Assembly (NCBI RefSeq): GCF_012933545.1
Contig: NZ_JAADJU010000003.1
Location: 310,001-374,000 of the forward strand
Length of the DNA stretch: 64,000 nucleotides
Direction: 5' to 3'
Origin: Rouxiella aceris
Lineage (GTDB): Bacteria; Pseudomonadota; Gammaproteobacteria; Enterobacterales; Enterobacteriaceae
The position numbers were made by a program, and so were the translations under genes. Below are positions 46,656-55,789 of the stretch, in pieces. Within the stretch, counting starts at the first letter, position 1. Each line of letters begins with the position of its first letter. Below the pieces are notes generated by a model. The model was given only the letters and a program-made list of their open reading frames with translations, searched no databases and was not told where the DNA came from.

Positions 46656-49600
46656 TTAGTGCCTGGGAATAGTGGCTTCCAGTTGCTGCCGCTCTGTTTC
46701 ACCCAGTGTCAATATTCGCTCGCGAATATCATTGCGCAGACTATGGGCATATTCCTGAATATCTCCTGTGGTCACCGCCTGAGTCCGGTTGCGGCTGATC
46801 AGCGCCGCTGCGGTGGCTTCCGTCATGCAGTAACCTGATTCTGCGATCGGCTGCCACTGATTACCCCCATCCGCCGTGTTAACACGGTAATAAGGATGAT
46901 CGTTGTCCGGCTTGAGAAAAGTGACATTCTGCTGAGGGTTGGTCCAGGCGTCATAATGATTTCCCTTCTGCTGGATAACCACCAGGCGGCGGCCGCTGTA
47001 AATCGCATCCTGCGGCTCAACGATATTGCCGGTTCGCGAATCAATAATCTGACTGATGCCATTATTTTGATGGGTGATCACCAGAAATGCGTTTGCCTGG
47101 CGCAGAGTATTGCTGCCGGCAATCAGCCGCGGCATGGCCTCAAACGAAGGGTCAACCCAGGCGCCGGATTGATTAATATTGGCCGCCAGCCAGGCCAGCG
47201 GTGAATCCTCGGCAAAGTTTGCCGGTTCCTGTTTGATTTTGATTGCGTGGTCCTGAAGCGGGTTGTCCTCCAGCCATTTGTCGGCATCGGCGGACAGTTT
47301 GCCCTGTTTCTTCGATGCCGGGGGATGGGCTATTTTTTTACGCAGCGCCTGCTCCTGAACACCATAATGCTCTGCCATACGCGTTGGCGTGATACCCCAG
47401 CTTTCGGCTTCGGCCTGATGGTTGAGGTATAAATGGGCTACTTCCTGCGTTTTTGCCCGATTGGCGGGCAGCGGGTGATTGTCCAGCCAGTGCCTGGCCG
47501 CGTCATCCAGCGCCTGTCCGCCGCTGTTTTGTTGCCTGAACTGCAGTACCGCCCGACCCACTTCTTTTGGGTCGAGATAATAGCGCCAGGCCAGATGTTC
47601 CAGGGAAATGCCCAGCGATTCGGCTTCAAGACGGCGGTCAAGCCAGAATTGCGCCATCTGCTCCTCTTTTTTGGCGTGATCCATGGCAAAGTGTCGATTG
47701 TAGCCGGGACCGTAATCGACAAAATACTCTTCACCGGGTTTTACGTTTTTGCTGGTGACATAAAAGGAAAGGTTTTTACCTACGCGGACGATGGCCACGT
47801 TTGGCTCTGCGGCCACCGCCGGGGCATCCCCCAGCCGGTGAGTGTTGATATTGCGCAGTTCATTGCCACTTTCCCAACCGTCGACGATACGTTGCGAAGA
47901 GCGGGTTTGCCAGCTATGAGACAGGCTGCGTTCCGTTCCCAGCCGTCGGGTCGCTCTGTTAATGGCCGCTTCTGAGTCATAAAAAACCCCGGCATAGGGA
48001 CCCAGCACGGTAAACTTTGGCACGGTTGCGCCCGCCTCTGGATTGAAAATCCCGCTGCCCAGATTGATAATATTGCCTTGCTCATCTTCCCGGTGTGAGG
48101 GTCGGGACACCATGCGGCGGCTGATTTCCGCACCAAGCTGCGTTTCGTTACTGACCTGGCGGCGGATCTCGGCAATAAGTTGAGCTTTGACGTTGTCGAT
48201 CTCTTTTTTGCTCATCTTGTTTATCCCATCGAACAGGCCATTCCATGCGAAAAGATTCAGTTCACTGGCATCTTTTATTCCTTCAGCGCGCAGCGTCAGA
48301 CTATGAGCAAACGCGTGCGGATCCCTGAGGATCGGCAAGCTATTATCCGTTGCCGGGAGATCATCCAGCCGGGAGGGGGAGGGGTTATATATTTCCATCT
48401 CGCCGCCATCGTCGTTGAGCAAAATCATTTTAACCGGCCCGCTGGCGTGAGGCGGTGTATCCGTTTCTGTTTTGACCGCAGTTTTCTCGGCCTGCGCACT
48501 ATTAAGCTTTTGTTCACCGCGTGGTGACAGCCCATTTTTGTTGACCCGCGATGCCCAGGTATTCATATTAATGCCATGTTTGGTGGCATAACCGACAGTA
48601 CCGCCGACGGCATCCCGCTCTGCCTGCGACATATCCCGCCAGGCTTTCAGATCATCAATTGTTGGTGCCCGAGTCTTGTCCAGTTTGGACAGACCTCTTG
48701 TTGACAGCCCATTATTGTGGACGAAAGAGGACCAGGAGCCCTGATTAATGCCATGAGTGGTGGCATAGCCGACAGAACCGCCAAAGGCATCCCGCTCTGG
48801 CTGTGGCATATCACGCCAGGTTTTCAGGTCATCGCGGGTGGGGGCCCGCGTTTTAGTCAGTTTTGACTTCCCTTTCAGCGTCAGTCCATCGTTCCTGGCC
48901 AGACTTACCCAGGAACCAGGAGTAATACCATGCTTCCTGGCATAGCCTACTGTGCCGCCAGCGGCATCCCGCTCTGGCTGTGACATATCCCGCCAGGTCT
49001 TCAGATCATCTTGGGTGGGGGCACGGGTTGTGGTCAGTCTTGACTCGCCTTGGGGGGTCAGTCCATCGTTCCTGGCCAGAGCCCCCCAGGATCCAGGATT
49101 AATGCCATGCCGGGTGGCATAGCTGACAGCGCCGCCAGCAGTATCCCGTTGTTCCTGCGTCATATCCCGCCAGGCTTTCAGGTCATCATGGGTCGGTGCC
49201 CGGGTTGCGGTCAGTCTTGACTCGCCTAACGCAGCCAGTCCATCATTTTTAGCCAGTTGTGCCCAGGAGCCCTGATTAATGCCATGCCGGGTGGCATAAC
49301 CGACCGTGCCGCCGACGGCATCCCGCTCTGCCTGTGACATATCCCGCCAGGCTTTCAGGTCATCCACTGTCGGGGTCCGGGTTTTGGTCAGTTTTGACTC
49401 TCCTGGCTGAGTCAGTCCGTCACTCTTGACCAGTCGCGACCAGGTACCCGGATTAATGCCGTGCTTCATGGCATAGCTGGCCGCGCCGCCGACGGCATCC
49501 CGTTCTGCCTGTGACATATCTCGCCAGGCTTTCAGGTCATCATTGGTCGGTGCCCGGGTTTTGGTCAGTTTTGACTCGCCCTTGAGGGTAAGCCCGTCGT

Positions 49601-52600
49601 TCCTGGTTAGACTGCCCCAGGTACCCGGATTAATGCCATGTCGGGTGGCATAGCCGACAGTGCCGCCAACGGCATCCCGCTCTGCCTGCGACATATCCCG
49701 CCAGGCTTTCAGGTCATCATGGGTCGGTGCCCGGGTTTTGGTCAGTCTTGACTCGCCTGTCGGAGTCAATCCATCGTTCCTGGCCAGATTCCCCCAGGAA
49801 CCTGGATTTATACCCTGCGTCCTGGCATAGCCAGCTGCGCCCCCGGCCGTCTTGCGTTCTGCCGGTGACATATCGCGCCAGGCTTTCAGGTCCTCATGGC
49901 TCGGCGCTCGGGTTTCGATCAGTCTTGACTCGCCTTGTGCAGCCAGTCCGTTGTTCTTGGCCAGTTGCGCCCAAGAGCCCTGATTAATGCCATGTCGGCT
50001 GGCATAACCGATCGTGCCGCCGGCTGCATCTCGTTCTGCCTGCGACATATCCCGCCAGGCGATCAGGTCATCATTGGTGGGAGGGCGGGTTTCGATCAGT
50101 TTTGATTCTCCTGAAAGTGTCAGTCCATCGCTCTTGACCAGTCGCGACCAGGCACTCTGATTAATGCCATGCTTATTGGCATAGCTGGCTGCGCTACCGG
50201 CGGCTTCCCGTTCTGCCGGTGACATATCGCGCCAGGCTTTCAGGTCATCTTGCGTCGGTGCCCGGGTTTTGCTCAGTCTTGACTCGCCTTGTGGGGTAAG
50301 CCCCTGGCTCCTGGCCAGCGTCCCCCAGGAACCTGGGTTAATTCCCTGCGTTCTGGCATAGCCGATAGCGCCGCCGACGGCATCCCGTTGTTCCTGTGAC
50401 ATGTCCCGCCAGGCTTTCAGATCATCCACTGTCGGTGCCCGGGTGTTGGTCAGCCTTAATTCGCCTTGCGCGGTAAGTCCATCGCTCTTGGCCAGATTTC
50501 CCCAGGAACCCGGGTTAATCCCTTGCGCTCTGGCATAGCCAGTGACACCCCCGGCAGCCTTGCGGTCTGCTGGCGACATATCTCGCCAGGTGATCAGGTC
50601 TTCTTCTGTTGGTGCTCTGGCTGGCCGTTTTTCCGGGGGTTCTCCCGTTTTATCCATCGCTGGCCGTTTCCTGGGGCCGCCACCCAATAAGCCGATAACC
50701 CGCCCCTGGGCGTCTACCGACTGCCCGCTCTGGGTAAAACTGCGACTTTCCGGCACAAAGCGGTAGACGGTTTTAATCGCCTCATTGTTAATTGCCACGT
50801 AGCCAGTGCTTTTACTGCCATCACGGCCGGTAACCTCTATCTCACGGTAATGTCGTTGCTGCAATTCAAGCTGCGTAGGGTGAGCGTTTAACCAGGCGGA
50901 TTGCTGGGCGGAGGTCATGGTATGCAACTGGCCATCCTTGCCCGCCGTCAGATAGCGTTGCGTTTTTTTATGACCATAAGACTCGCTGACAAAGCTGTTT
51001 TCTGCCCGTTTCACTACCGGCATATAGCGAGGGAAGTGCTGTTGCTGCTGCACATAGAGCTGTCCCGTTTCGCTATGTCGCCAGAGATTGGGGTAGTGGC
51101 TGTCCCGTTGCAGATGAGGTTCATCAACGGCTTTAGACTCCGCCCAGCGTAGTAGCGGGTTATCAACCAGGGATTTTTTTGCTGCGGTTACTGTGACTTT
51201 TTTAAACGCCTTATGCATCACCTGGTCGATGCCTACATCCATAATATCTGCACCGGCGGCGAGGATCTCCTCGGCATCTTCCCTGGTCACTGGCTGATTG
51301 AGCAGCGCCTTGCCCAGCAGGGTAAATGCCCAGCTGAAAACATTGACACCAACCGATCCCTTATCCGATGCAATGCCAAAAGCGACATTAAACGCCATGT
51401 CTGCCAGCTGGGCGGACAAGCCGCTGACGCTACTATCTTCCGGCCACTGGCCGCTGTGGATAAACGCCGCCAACCTTTCCTGGGCCTGGGCATCGTTCTG
51501 CATGCCTTTGATTAGCTCGGTGGCACCCTGAATCGGGTTGCGCATCATATGACCGACCATCAGCAGACGTATTCCCCAGGCTTCGCGTTCGGTAAAAGAG
51601 GGGGCGATGGCGGGCTGGGGAGCCGAATAAATATAATATCGACGATGCAGAGGATCCCATTTCACCGGCACGGCCGGCAGACGTCCGCCGTGGTGGATCA
51701 CCGCTGGCAGGCTTATACTGCCGATTTTAGCAACGATATTATTGGCGACCGGGGCATAGTGGCTGCCGAGCTGGAAATTTTGCACCTTGCTATCTTTTTG
51801 TTTTGTGAACCCATACAAACCTGTTTCTGCCAGCAGGGTTAGCAGGGTGGCAATATGGGCGGCAGAGAAAAGCGGAGTCCACTCTCCGCTGCTGTTATTG
51901 CGTACAATTTGCAGCGGTGGCCAGTCGCTCGCCGATAATCCGGGCGGGGTTTTAATAAAAAAGCCATCGATTGGCGGTTGCCTGGCTACTCGCGGTGCTC
52001 CGTTGGCGAGGCCTTTTTGCTGGCTGTTGGCAATCGCCAGCGGCGGTTTTATCTTGTGCTCTTCCACAGGAAAATTGCGGCCATGGATATGCACATAACT
52101 CTCTTTTCCCTCGCTGATTAATTGGGTTTTTGGATCAAGAACCCCGGCCAGCGGTTTGCCGTGATAGGCATAAAGGCTTTCTGCCATGGCGAAGAGAACC
52201 GCATTGGGTTCCACGGTCCAGGTCCCGGGTTTGCTATCTGCAATGACTTTTAACGGCGGATACCCCGGCTGGGTCAGCGCCTTACTCCAGTTTTCCAGCA
52301 CCGGAAAACTGTGCCAACGCAGCAGATAACGGCGTGTCGATTCCACCTGATGGCCGGGTATCAGATCATTTTCGCTGCTGCGCACATTAAAAATCCCCTC
52401 TTGCTGATCGTTGGACAATGGCCGATCGCTGACCGCCTTGTCGGGATAAACGCTGGTGTCAAGGGCATAGGGTGAGAGGTTGCTATGGCGAACATGTTCA
52501 AATAACAAGCTGCCATTGGTCTGCAGAGTGAGAGTATGGGCGGCGAGGGTATCGTTGCCGGTAGGGTCCGGCGTTTTGCTGACCGGCGGGCTGGTGTTGG

Positions 52601-52712
52601 CAGGAAAGGTGCGTTTGGCGAGGAGTGGGCGAATGGGATGTGGATCAGCAATAGCATTCTCATCAGGTCGCATCAATCGGGGGTCGTTGGAACGAGTAAC
52701 GGGCGATGACAT
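46656..52712 (-). CDS. Giant effector-like protein 1: 59-aa repeats, SET-like, permuted-OTU-like (2018 aa)
   Basis: 2018 residues; AAGGAG lies about 9 bases before ATG 52712. Layout: conserved N-terminal region 1-680 (KRTFPANTSPP, HSFPVLENWSKALTQPGYPP, VHIHGRNFPVEEHK), basic linker GPRKRPAMDKTGEPPEKRPAR, twelve 59-residue repeats (about 699-1406), an acidic spacer, a SET-like domain about 1530-1670 (NLGSGIFNP; LGPYAGVFYD; RNINTHRLG...PNV; GEEYFVDYGPGY), HTH-like units (RMAEHYGVQEQAL), and a C-terminal domain with AWVDPSFEAMPRL, NHYDAW (about 1918), GYCMTEATAAAL (about 1959) and LRNDIRERI. The SET motif order and invariant Tyr fit a lysine methyltransferase; Cys-after-His order fits a permuted OTU fold. 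No secretion signal is visible. I infer a chromatin- or ubiquitin-directed host effector; no homologue was searched. Confidence 0.82.
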   Translation of the reverse strand: MSSPVTRSNDPRLMRPDENAIADPHPIRPLLAKRTFPANTSPPVSKTPDPTGNDTLAAHTLTLQTNGSLLFEHVRHSNLSPYALDTSVYPDKAVSDRPLSNDQQEGIFNVRSSENDLIPGHQVESTRRYLLRWHSFPVLENWSKALTQPGYPPLKVIADSKPGTWTVEPNAVLFAMAESLYAYHGKPLAGVLDPKTQLISEGKESYVHIHGRNFPVEEHKIKPPLAIANSQQKGLANGAPRVARQPPIDGFFIKTPPGLSASDWPPLQIVRNNSSGEWTPLFSAAHIATLLTLLAETGLYGFTKQKDSKVQNFQLGSHYAPVANNIVAKIGSISLPAVIHHGGRLPAVPVKWDPLHRRYYIYSAPQPAIAPSFTEREAWGIRLLMVGHMMRNPIQGATELIKGMQNDAQAQERLAAFIHSGQWPEDSSVSGLSAQLADMAFNVAFGIASDKGSVGVNVFSWAFTLLGKALLNQPVTREDAEEILAAGADIMDVGIDQVMHKAFKKVTVTAAKKSLVDNPLLRWAESKAVDEPHLQRDSHYPNLWRHSETGQLYVQQQQHFPRYMPVVKRAENSFVSESYGHKKTQRYLTAGKDGQLHTMTSAQQSAWLNAHPTQLELQQRHYREIEVTGRDGSKSTGYVAINNEAIKTVYRFVPESRSFTQSGQSVDAQGRVIGLLGGGPRKRPAMDKTGEPPEKRPARAPTEEDLITWRDMSPADRKAAGGVTGYARAQGINPGSWGNLAKSDGLTAQGELRLTNTRAPTVDDLKAWRDMSQEQRDAVGGAIGYARTQGINPGSWGTLARSQGLTPQGESRLSKTRAPTQDDLKAWRDMSPAEREAAGSAASYANKHGINQSAWSRLVKSDGLTLSGESKLIETRPPTNDDLIAWRDMSQAERDAAGGTIGYASRHGINQGSWAQLAKNNGLAAQGESRLIETRAPSHEDLKAWRDMSPAERKTAGGAAGYARTQGINPGSWGNLARNDGLTPTGESRLTKTRAPTHDDLKAWRDMSQAERDAVGGTVGYATRHGINPGTWGSLTRNDGLTLKGESKLTKTRAPTNDDLKAWRDMSQAERDAVGGAASYAMKHGINPGTWSRLVKSDGLTQPGESKLTKTRTPTVDDLKAWRDMSQAERDAVGGTVGYATRHGINQGSWAQLAKNDGLAALGESRLTATRAPTHDDLKAWRDMTQEQRDTAGGAVSYATRHGINPGSWGALARNDGLTPQGESRLTTTRAPTQDDLKTWRDMSQPERDAAGGTVGYARKHGITPGSWVSLARNDGLTLKGKSKLTKTRAPTRDDLKTWRDMPQPERDAFGGSVGYATTHGINQGSWSSFVHNNGLSTRGLSKLDKTRAPTIDDLKAWRDMSQAERDAVGGTVGYATKHGINMNTWASRVNKNGLSPRGEQKLNSAQAEKTAVKTETDTPPHASGPVKMILLNDDGGEMEIYNPSPSRLDDLPATDNSLPILRDPHAFAHSLTLRAEGIKDASELNLFAWNGLFDGINKMSKKEIDNVKAQLIAEIRRQVSNETQLGAEISRRMVSRPSHREDEQGNIINLGSGIFNPEAGATVPKFTVLGPYAGVFYDSEAAINRATRRLGTERSLSHSWQTRSSQRIVDGWESGNELRNINTHRLGDAPAVAAEPNVAIVRVGKNLSFYVTSKNVKPGEEYFVDYGPGYNRHFAMDHAKKEEQMAQFWLDRRLEAESLGISLEHLAWRYYLDPKEVGRAVLQFRQQNSGGQALDDAARHWLDNHPLPANRAKTQEVAHLYLNHQAEAESWGITPTRMAEHYGVQEQALRKKIAHPPASKKQGKLSADADKWLEDNPLQDHAIKIKQEPANFAEDSPLAWLAANINQSGAWVDPSFEAMPRLIAGSNTLRQANAFLVITHQNNGISQIIDSRTGNIVEPQDAIYSGRRLVVIQQKGNHYDAWTNPQQNVTFLKPDNDHPYYRVNTADGGNQWQPIAESGYCMTEATAAALISRNRTQAVTTGDIQEYAHSLRNDIRERILTLGETERQQLEATIPRH
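48495..50618 (-). repeat. Twelve-unit, 177-bp coding repeat array in giant gene 1
   Basis: Twelve units of exactly 59 codons (2124 bp). The backbone (PTxDDLKAWRDMSQAERDA, GGxxGYA, HGINPGSW, DGLT, GESRLTKT) is strongly conserved, but residue 5 varies (E,V,Q,N,H,H,N,V,H,Q,R,I) and the dipeptide after the conserved Trp runs GN,GT,SR,AQ,GN,GS,SR,AQ,GA,VS,SS,AS. Units 3/7 and 4/8 share the same dipeptide, hinting at block duplication. Confidence 0.95.
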
Positions 52713-53197
52713 AACAGAGACTCCTTGAAGAGCAGGGTTGGTGTTGTCAGGTGTTTCAGGACGGATTTGGCAGGGTTTTAGGAAAGCTATTGTTATCTGT
52801 GGGTGGAAAATACCTGTCGCCGGTTCCCGGCTGCCAAAGCCGTTAAGCGTAATGGTTTAGAGAATATTATTTTGATGGGGTTGTTTGGCGTATTGTTCCG
52901 AAATAATGACAATTTATTAGTGTTATATGCTAATTATGGTTGCGATCTTTTCTTGCCGAAGAAACTGCTAACAAAACAGTTATTACCTGCAATTATGTGG
53001 TGTTTTTCTTATTCAAGCCGAAAAAAGAGCGATGTCATGTTATTTAATTGCAGCTATTGAAAAAAAATCTACTTTGAACGATAACTGTCTGTGAAATTAT
53101 TCACAGTTCCGACGGTGTGAGTGGCTCAGTACAGCAAATGACTCAAACTTCACCTTCAGAATATTATGCTATACACAGCGTTAAAATGGAGTCGAGT
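52713..53197. other. Divergent region between giant gene 1 and dadA
   Basis: 485 bp, distinctly AT-rich from 52860 to 53110, presumably holding the giant 1 and dadA promoters. Short open frames here lack ribosome-binding sites and protein-like composition. No IS, tRNA or integrase scar is visible at this right border of the insertion. Confidence 0.5.
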
Positions 53198-54499
53198 ATG
53201 CGAGTGGTGATTTTGGGCGGTGGAGTCGTTGGTGTCGCCAGTGCATGGTATCTGGCAAAAGCGGGTCATCAGGTGACGGTTATCGATCGCCAACCCGGTC
53301 CGGCAGAAGAAACCAGTGCAGGCAATGCCGGTCAGATTTCACCAGGTTATGCGGCACCCTGGGCAGCACCTGGCGTGCCGCTCAAAGCTATTAAATGGAT
53401 GTTTCAGCGTCATGCGCCCCTGGCTATCCGCCTTGATGGCAGCAGTACGCAACTCAAATGGATGTGGCAAATGCTGCGTAACTGCGATATGCGCCATTAT
53501 CAAACCAATAAAAGCCGCATGGTGCGGCTGGCGGAATATAGTCGCGACTGTATAAAAGCGCTGCGTGAAGATACCGGCATTCAGTACGAAGGGCGACAGG
53601 GCGGGACTCTGCAACTATTTCGCACCGAGCAACAGTTTGCCAGCGCTGCCAAGGATATTGCGGTACTGAAAGAGGCCGGGGTTCCCTACCAGTTGCTGGA
53701 GTCCAGCCAGTTGGCCAGTGCCGAACCGGCGTTGGCGCAGGTGGCGCATAAGCTTACTGGCGGCCTGCGTCTGCCCAATGATGAAACCGGAGACTGTCAG
53801 CTGTTTACTCGCCAGTTGGCTGAGATGGCACGTCAGGCTGGCGTCACCTTTGAATTCAATAAAAATGTTGATCGGCTATGGGTAGAAAATGGTCAGATTG
53901 CCGGGGTGCAATGTGGCAATGAGACGGTCAAGGCCGATGCTTACGTGGTGGCATTCGGGTCTTACTCTACCGCGCTGTTGGCTGATTTAGTGAGTATTCC
54001 CGTCTATCCCCTGAAAGGATACTCACTCACGATCCCGATTAGCGATGAAAGCGCCGCGCCGTTTTCTACGGTGCTGGATGAAACCTATAAAATTGCCATC
54101 ACCCGCTTTGATCAACGCATTCGTGTTGGCGGTATGGCCGAGATTGTCGGTTTTAACACCCAATTGGTAAAAGCGCGCCGCGCTACTCTGGAGATGGTCG
54201 TGCGCGATCTCTATCCCAACGGCGGGCGTATCGAGGATGCCACCTTCTGGACCGGACTGCGTCCAATGACCCCCGACGGTACGCCAATTGTCGGTAAAAC
54301 AGCGTTTAAAAATCTCTATCTCAATACCGGCCACGGTACCCTGGGCTGGACCATGGCCTGTGGTTCCGGACAGTTGCTGGCGGATATCATCTCGGGCGTG
54401 ACCCCGGCCATTGCCTCCGATGATCTGGCAGTGTCTCGTTATCGCCCGGGTTTTGTCTCTCCGTCTGAGCGTGAGCAGAAAATATATCCGGCAAGCTAA
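53198..54499 (+). CDS. dadA: D-amino acid dehydrogenase small subunit DadA
   Basis: 433 residues from ATG 53198 ([19 protein letters not shown]), with GGAG upstream and the E. coli N-terminus; the longer open frame from 53117 is not family-like. DadA is an FAD-dependent, membrane-associated enzyme that oxidises D-alanine and other D-amino acids. The N-terminal FAD motif [11 protein letters not shown] and the conserved [18 protein letters not shown] and [15 protein letters not shown] are intact. dadX (alanine racemase), its usual operon partner, is absent downstream. Confidence 0.96.
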   Translation: MRVVILGGGVVGVASAWYLAKAGHQVTVIDRQPGPAEETSAGNAGQISPGYAAPWAAPGVPLKAIKWMFQRHAPLAIRLDGSSTQLKWMWQMLRNCDMRHYQTNKSRMVRLAEYSRDCIKALREDTGIQYEGRQGGTLQLFRTEQQFASAAKDIAVLKEAGVPYQLLESSQLASAEPALAQVAHKLTGGLRLPNDETGDCQLFTRQLAEMARQAGVTFEFNKNVDRLWVENGQIAGVQCGNETVKADAYVVAFGSYSTALLADLVSIPVYPLKGYSLTIPISDESAAPFSTVLDETYKIAITRFDQRIRVGGMAEIVGFNTQLVKARRATLEMVVRDLYPNGGRIEDATFWTGLRPMTPDGTPIVGKTAFKNLYLNTGHGTLGWTMACGSGQLLADIISGVTPAIASDDLAVSRYRPGFVSPSEREQKIYPAS

Positions 54500-54580
54500 G
54501 GTCCGGTTGGTGGAGTTCCTTGTCGGCAAGGATGCCCGGGTTAATCGCCGGGTATCCGCAATATTTCCCTAATCCCCTTT

Positions 54581-55789
54581 TTAGCCCAAGGTTTCTGGTG
54601 ATAGCGCTCTGAGTGTTCCCTTGACCCTTTTACTGCGTCGTTTTGCCGCCCAGGCCAGTACAAACGCCGTCAGCATCACTAACGCCAGGCTGGCTTTCGG
54701 CGGCAAGGGCAACGCCATGGCAATCAGGCCGAGGGCGGCACCACCGGCCATCTGTACAAACCCCACTAATGCCGAGGCGATCCCGGCCTGACTGGAGTAA
54801 GGTTCGAGGGCATAGCTGGTTGCCGGGCCGATAACAAAGGCCAGACCGGCACAGGCGCTGGCTACCGGCACCATATACACCCAGGTAGCCAGCTGGAGTT
54901 GTGCAGGTAACAGCACCAAGCCAGCCAGCAGACCACTGCCGCCAATCAACATTAACAGGCCACCGATCGTCAGGCATAGCGGACGCCCCAGCTTGCGGAT
55001 AATGCGGTTGGCAATAAAACTCATCAGCATGATCCAAAAACCGTTCGCGCCAAATACCAGCGAGAACTGGAGCGGCGTCAGGCCGCCGCGACTCATTAAT
55101 ACACCGGGGGCCAGCGAGACATAGGTTAACGCCATGCCCATCGCCCCGGCATTGACCAGCGCAAAGATCAAAAAGTTTTTGTCCCGCAATATGCCGATAT
55201 ATTGCCCCACCGGCAGACGGCCAACCTGTTGTGTATTGGCCGGGCGTGTTTCTGCGAGAAAGGCCAACACCAGCAACAACGCCATCAGCGTATAACCGAG
55301 CAATGCCCAAAAGGGCGCACGCCAGCCATAATATTGCGCAATCAGCCCGCCGATCAGCGGGGCCAAGGCTGGAACGATATTCAGCGTGCCGTTGAGAAAA
55401 CCAAAGGCGCGGGCGGCGTCATCTCCTTGCAGGCGATCGCGCACGCTGCTGAAAACCACCACCGAGGTACAGCAAACCGCCAGGCTTTGTACCACCCGTG
55501 AAGCCATAAACATCGGCGCATTTACCGAGGTGGCGGCTATTGTCACTCCCAGCATATAAAGCATGATGCCGGCAATGGCGATCGGTCGGCGGCCATAACG
55601 ATCGACCAACGGGCCAGCTAACAATTGACCGAGACCCAGCACCAAAATAAACAACGAAATGGAGGCCTGGATAACGCTTTCGCTGCTGCCCAAACCAAGG
55701 GCAATAGCCGGAATGGCCGGCAGATAGAGATCGATACCCAGCGGGCCCAATAACACCAGGGTCAATAACAGAAAAAGAAATTTTTGCAT
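54581..55789 (-). CDS. MFS drug efflux transporter, Bcr/CflA-like
   Basis: 402 residues from ATG 55789 (MQKFLFLLLTLVLLGPLGIDLYLPAIP), twelve predicted membrane helices. The PLGIDLYLPAIP opening, the motif GPLVDRYGRRP after helix 2 and NIVPALAPLIGG in helix 5 (antiporter motif C region) place it in the DHA1 Bcr/CflA family of proton-driven exporters. Substrate unknown. An open extension to 55852 is possible but atypical. It occupies the place where dadX would follow dadA. Confidence 0.88.
   Translation of the reverse strand: MQKFLFLLLTLVLLGPLGIDLYLPAIPAIALGLGSSESVIQASISLFILVLGLGQLLAGPLVDRYGRRPIAIAGIMLYMLGVTIAATSVNAPMFMASRVVQSLAVCCTSVVVFSSVRDRLQGDDAARAFGFLNGTLNIVPALAPLIGGLIAQYYGWRAPFWALLGYTLMALLLVLAFLAETRPANTQQVGRLPVGQYIGILRDKNFLIFALVNAGAMGMALTYVSLAPGVLMSRGGLTPLQFSLVFGANGFWIMLMSFIANRIIRKLGRPLCLTIGGLLMLIGGSGLLAGLVLLPAQLQLATWVYMVPVASACAGLAFVIGPATSYALEPYSSQAGIASALVGFVQMAGGAALGLIAMALPLPPKASLALVMLTAFVLAWAAKRRSKRVKGTLRALSPETLG

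Noticed and set aside
42677-50618. Regular DNA repeats suggesting a CRISPR array or satellite
   Set aside because: The period is 177 bp, in frame inside long ORFs, with codon-level variation; there are no ~30-bp repeats with unique spacers and no cas genes.
52803-53060. 85-codon open frame between giant 1 and dadA
   Set aside because: No ribosome-binding site, AT-rich promoter-like DNA, and no protein features; treated as intergenic.
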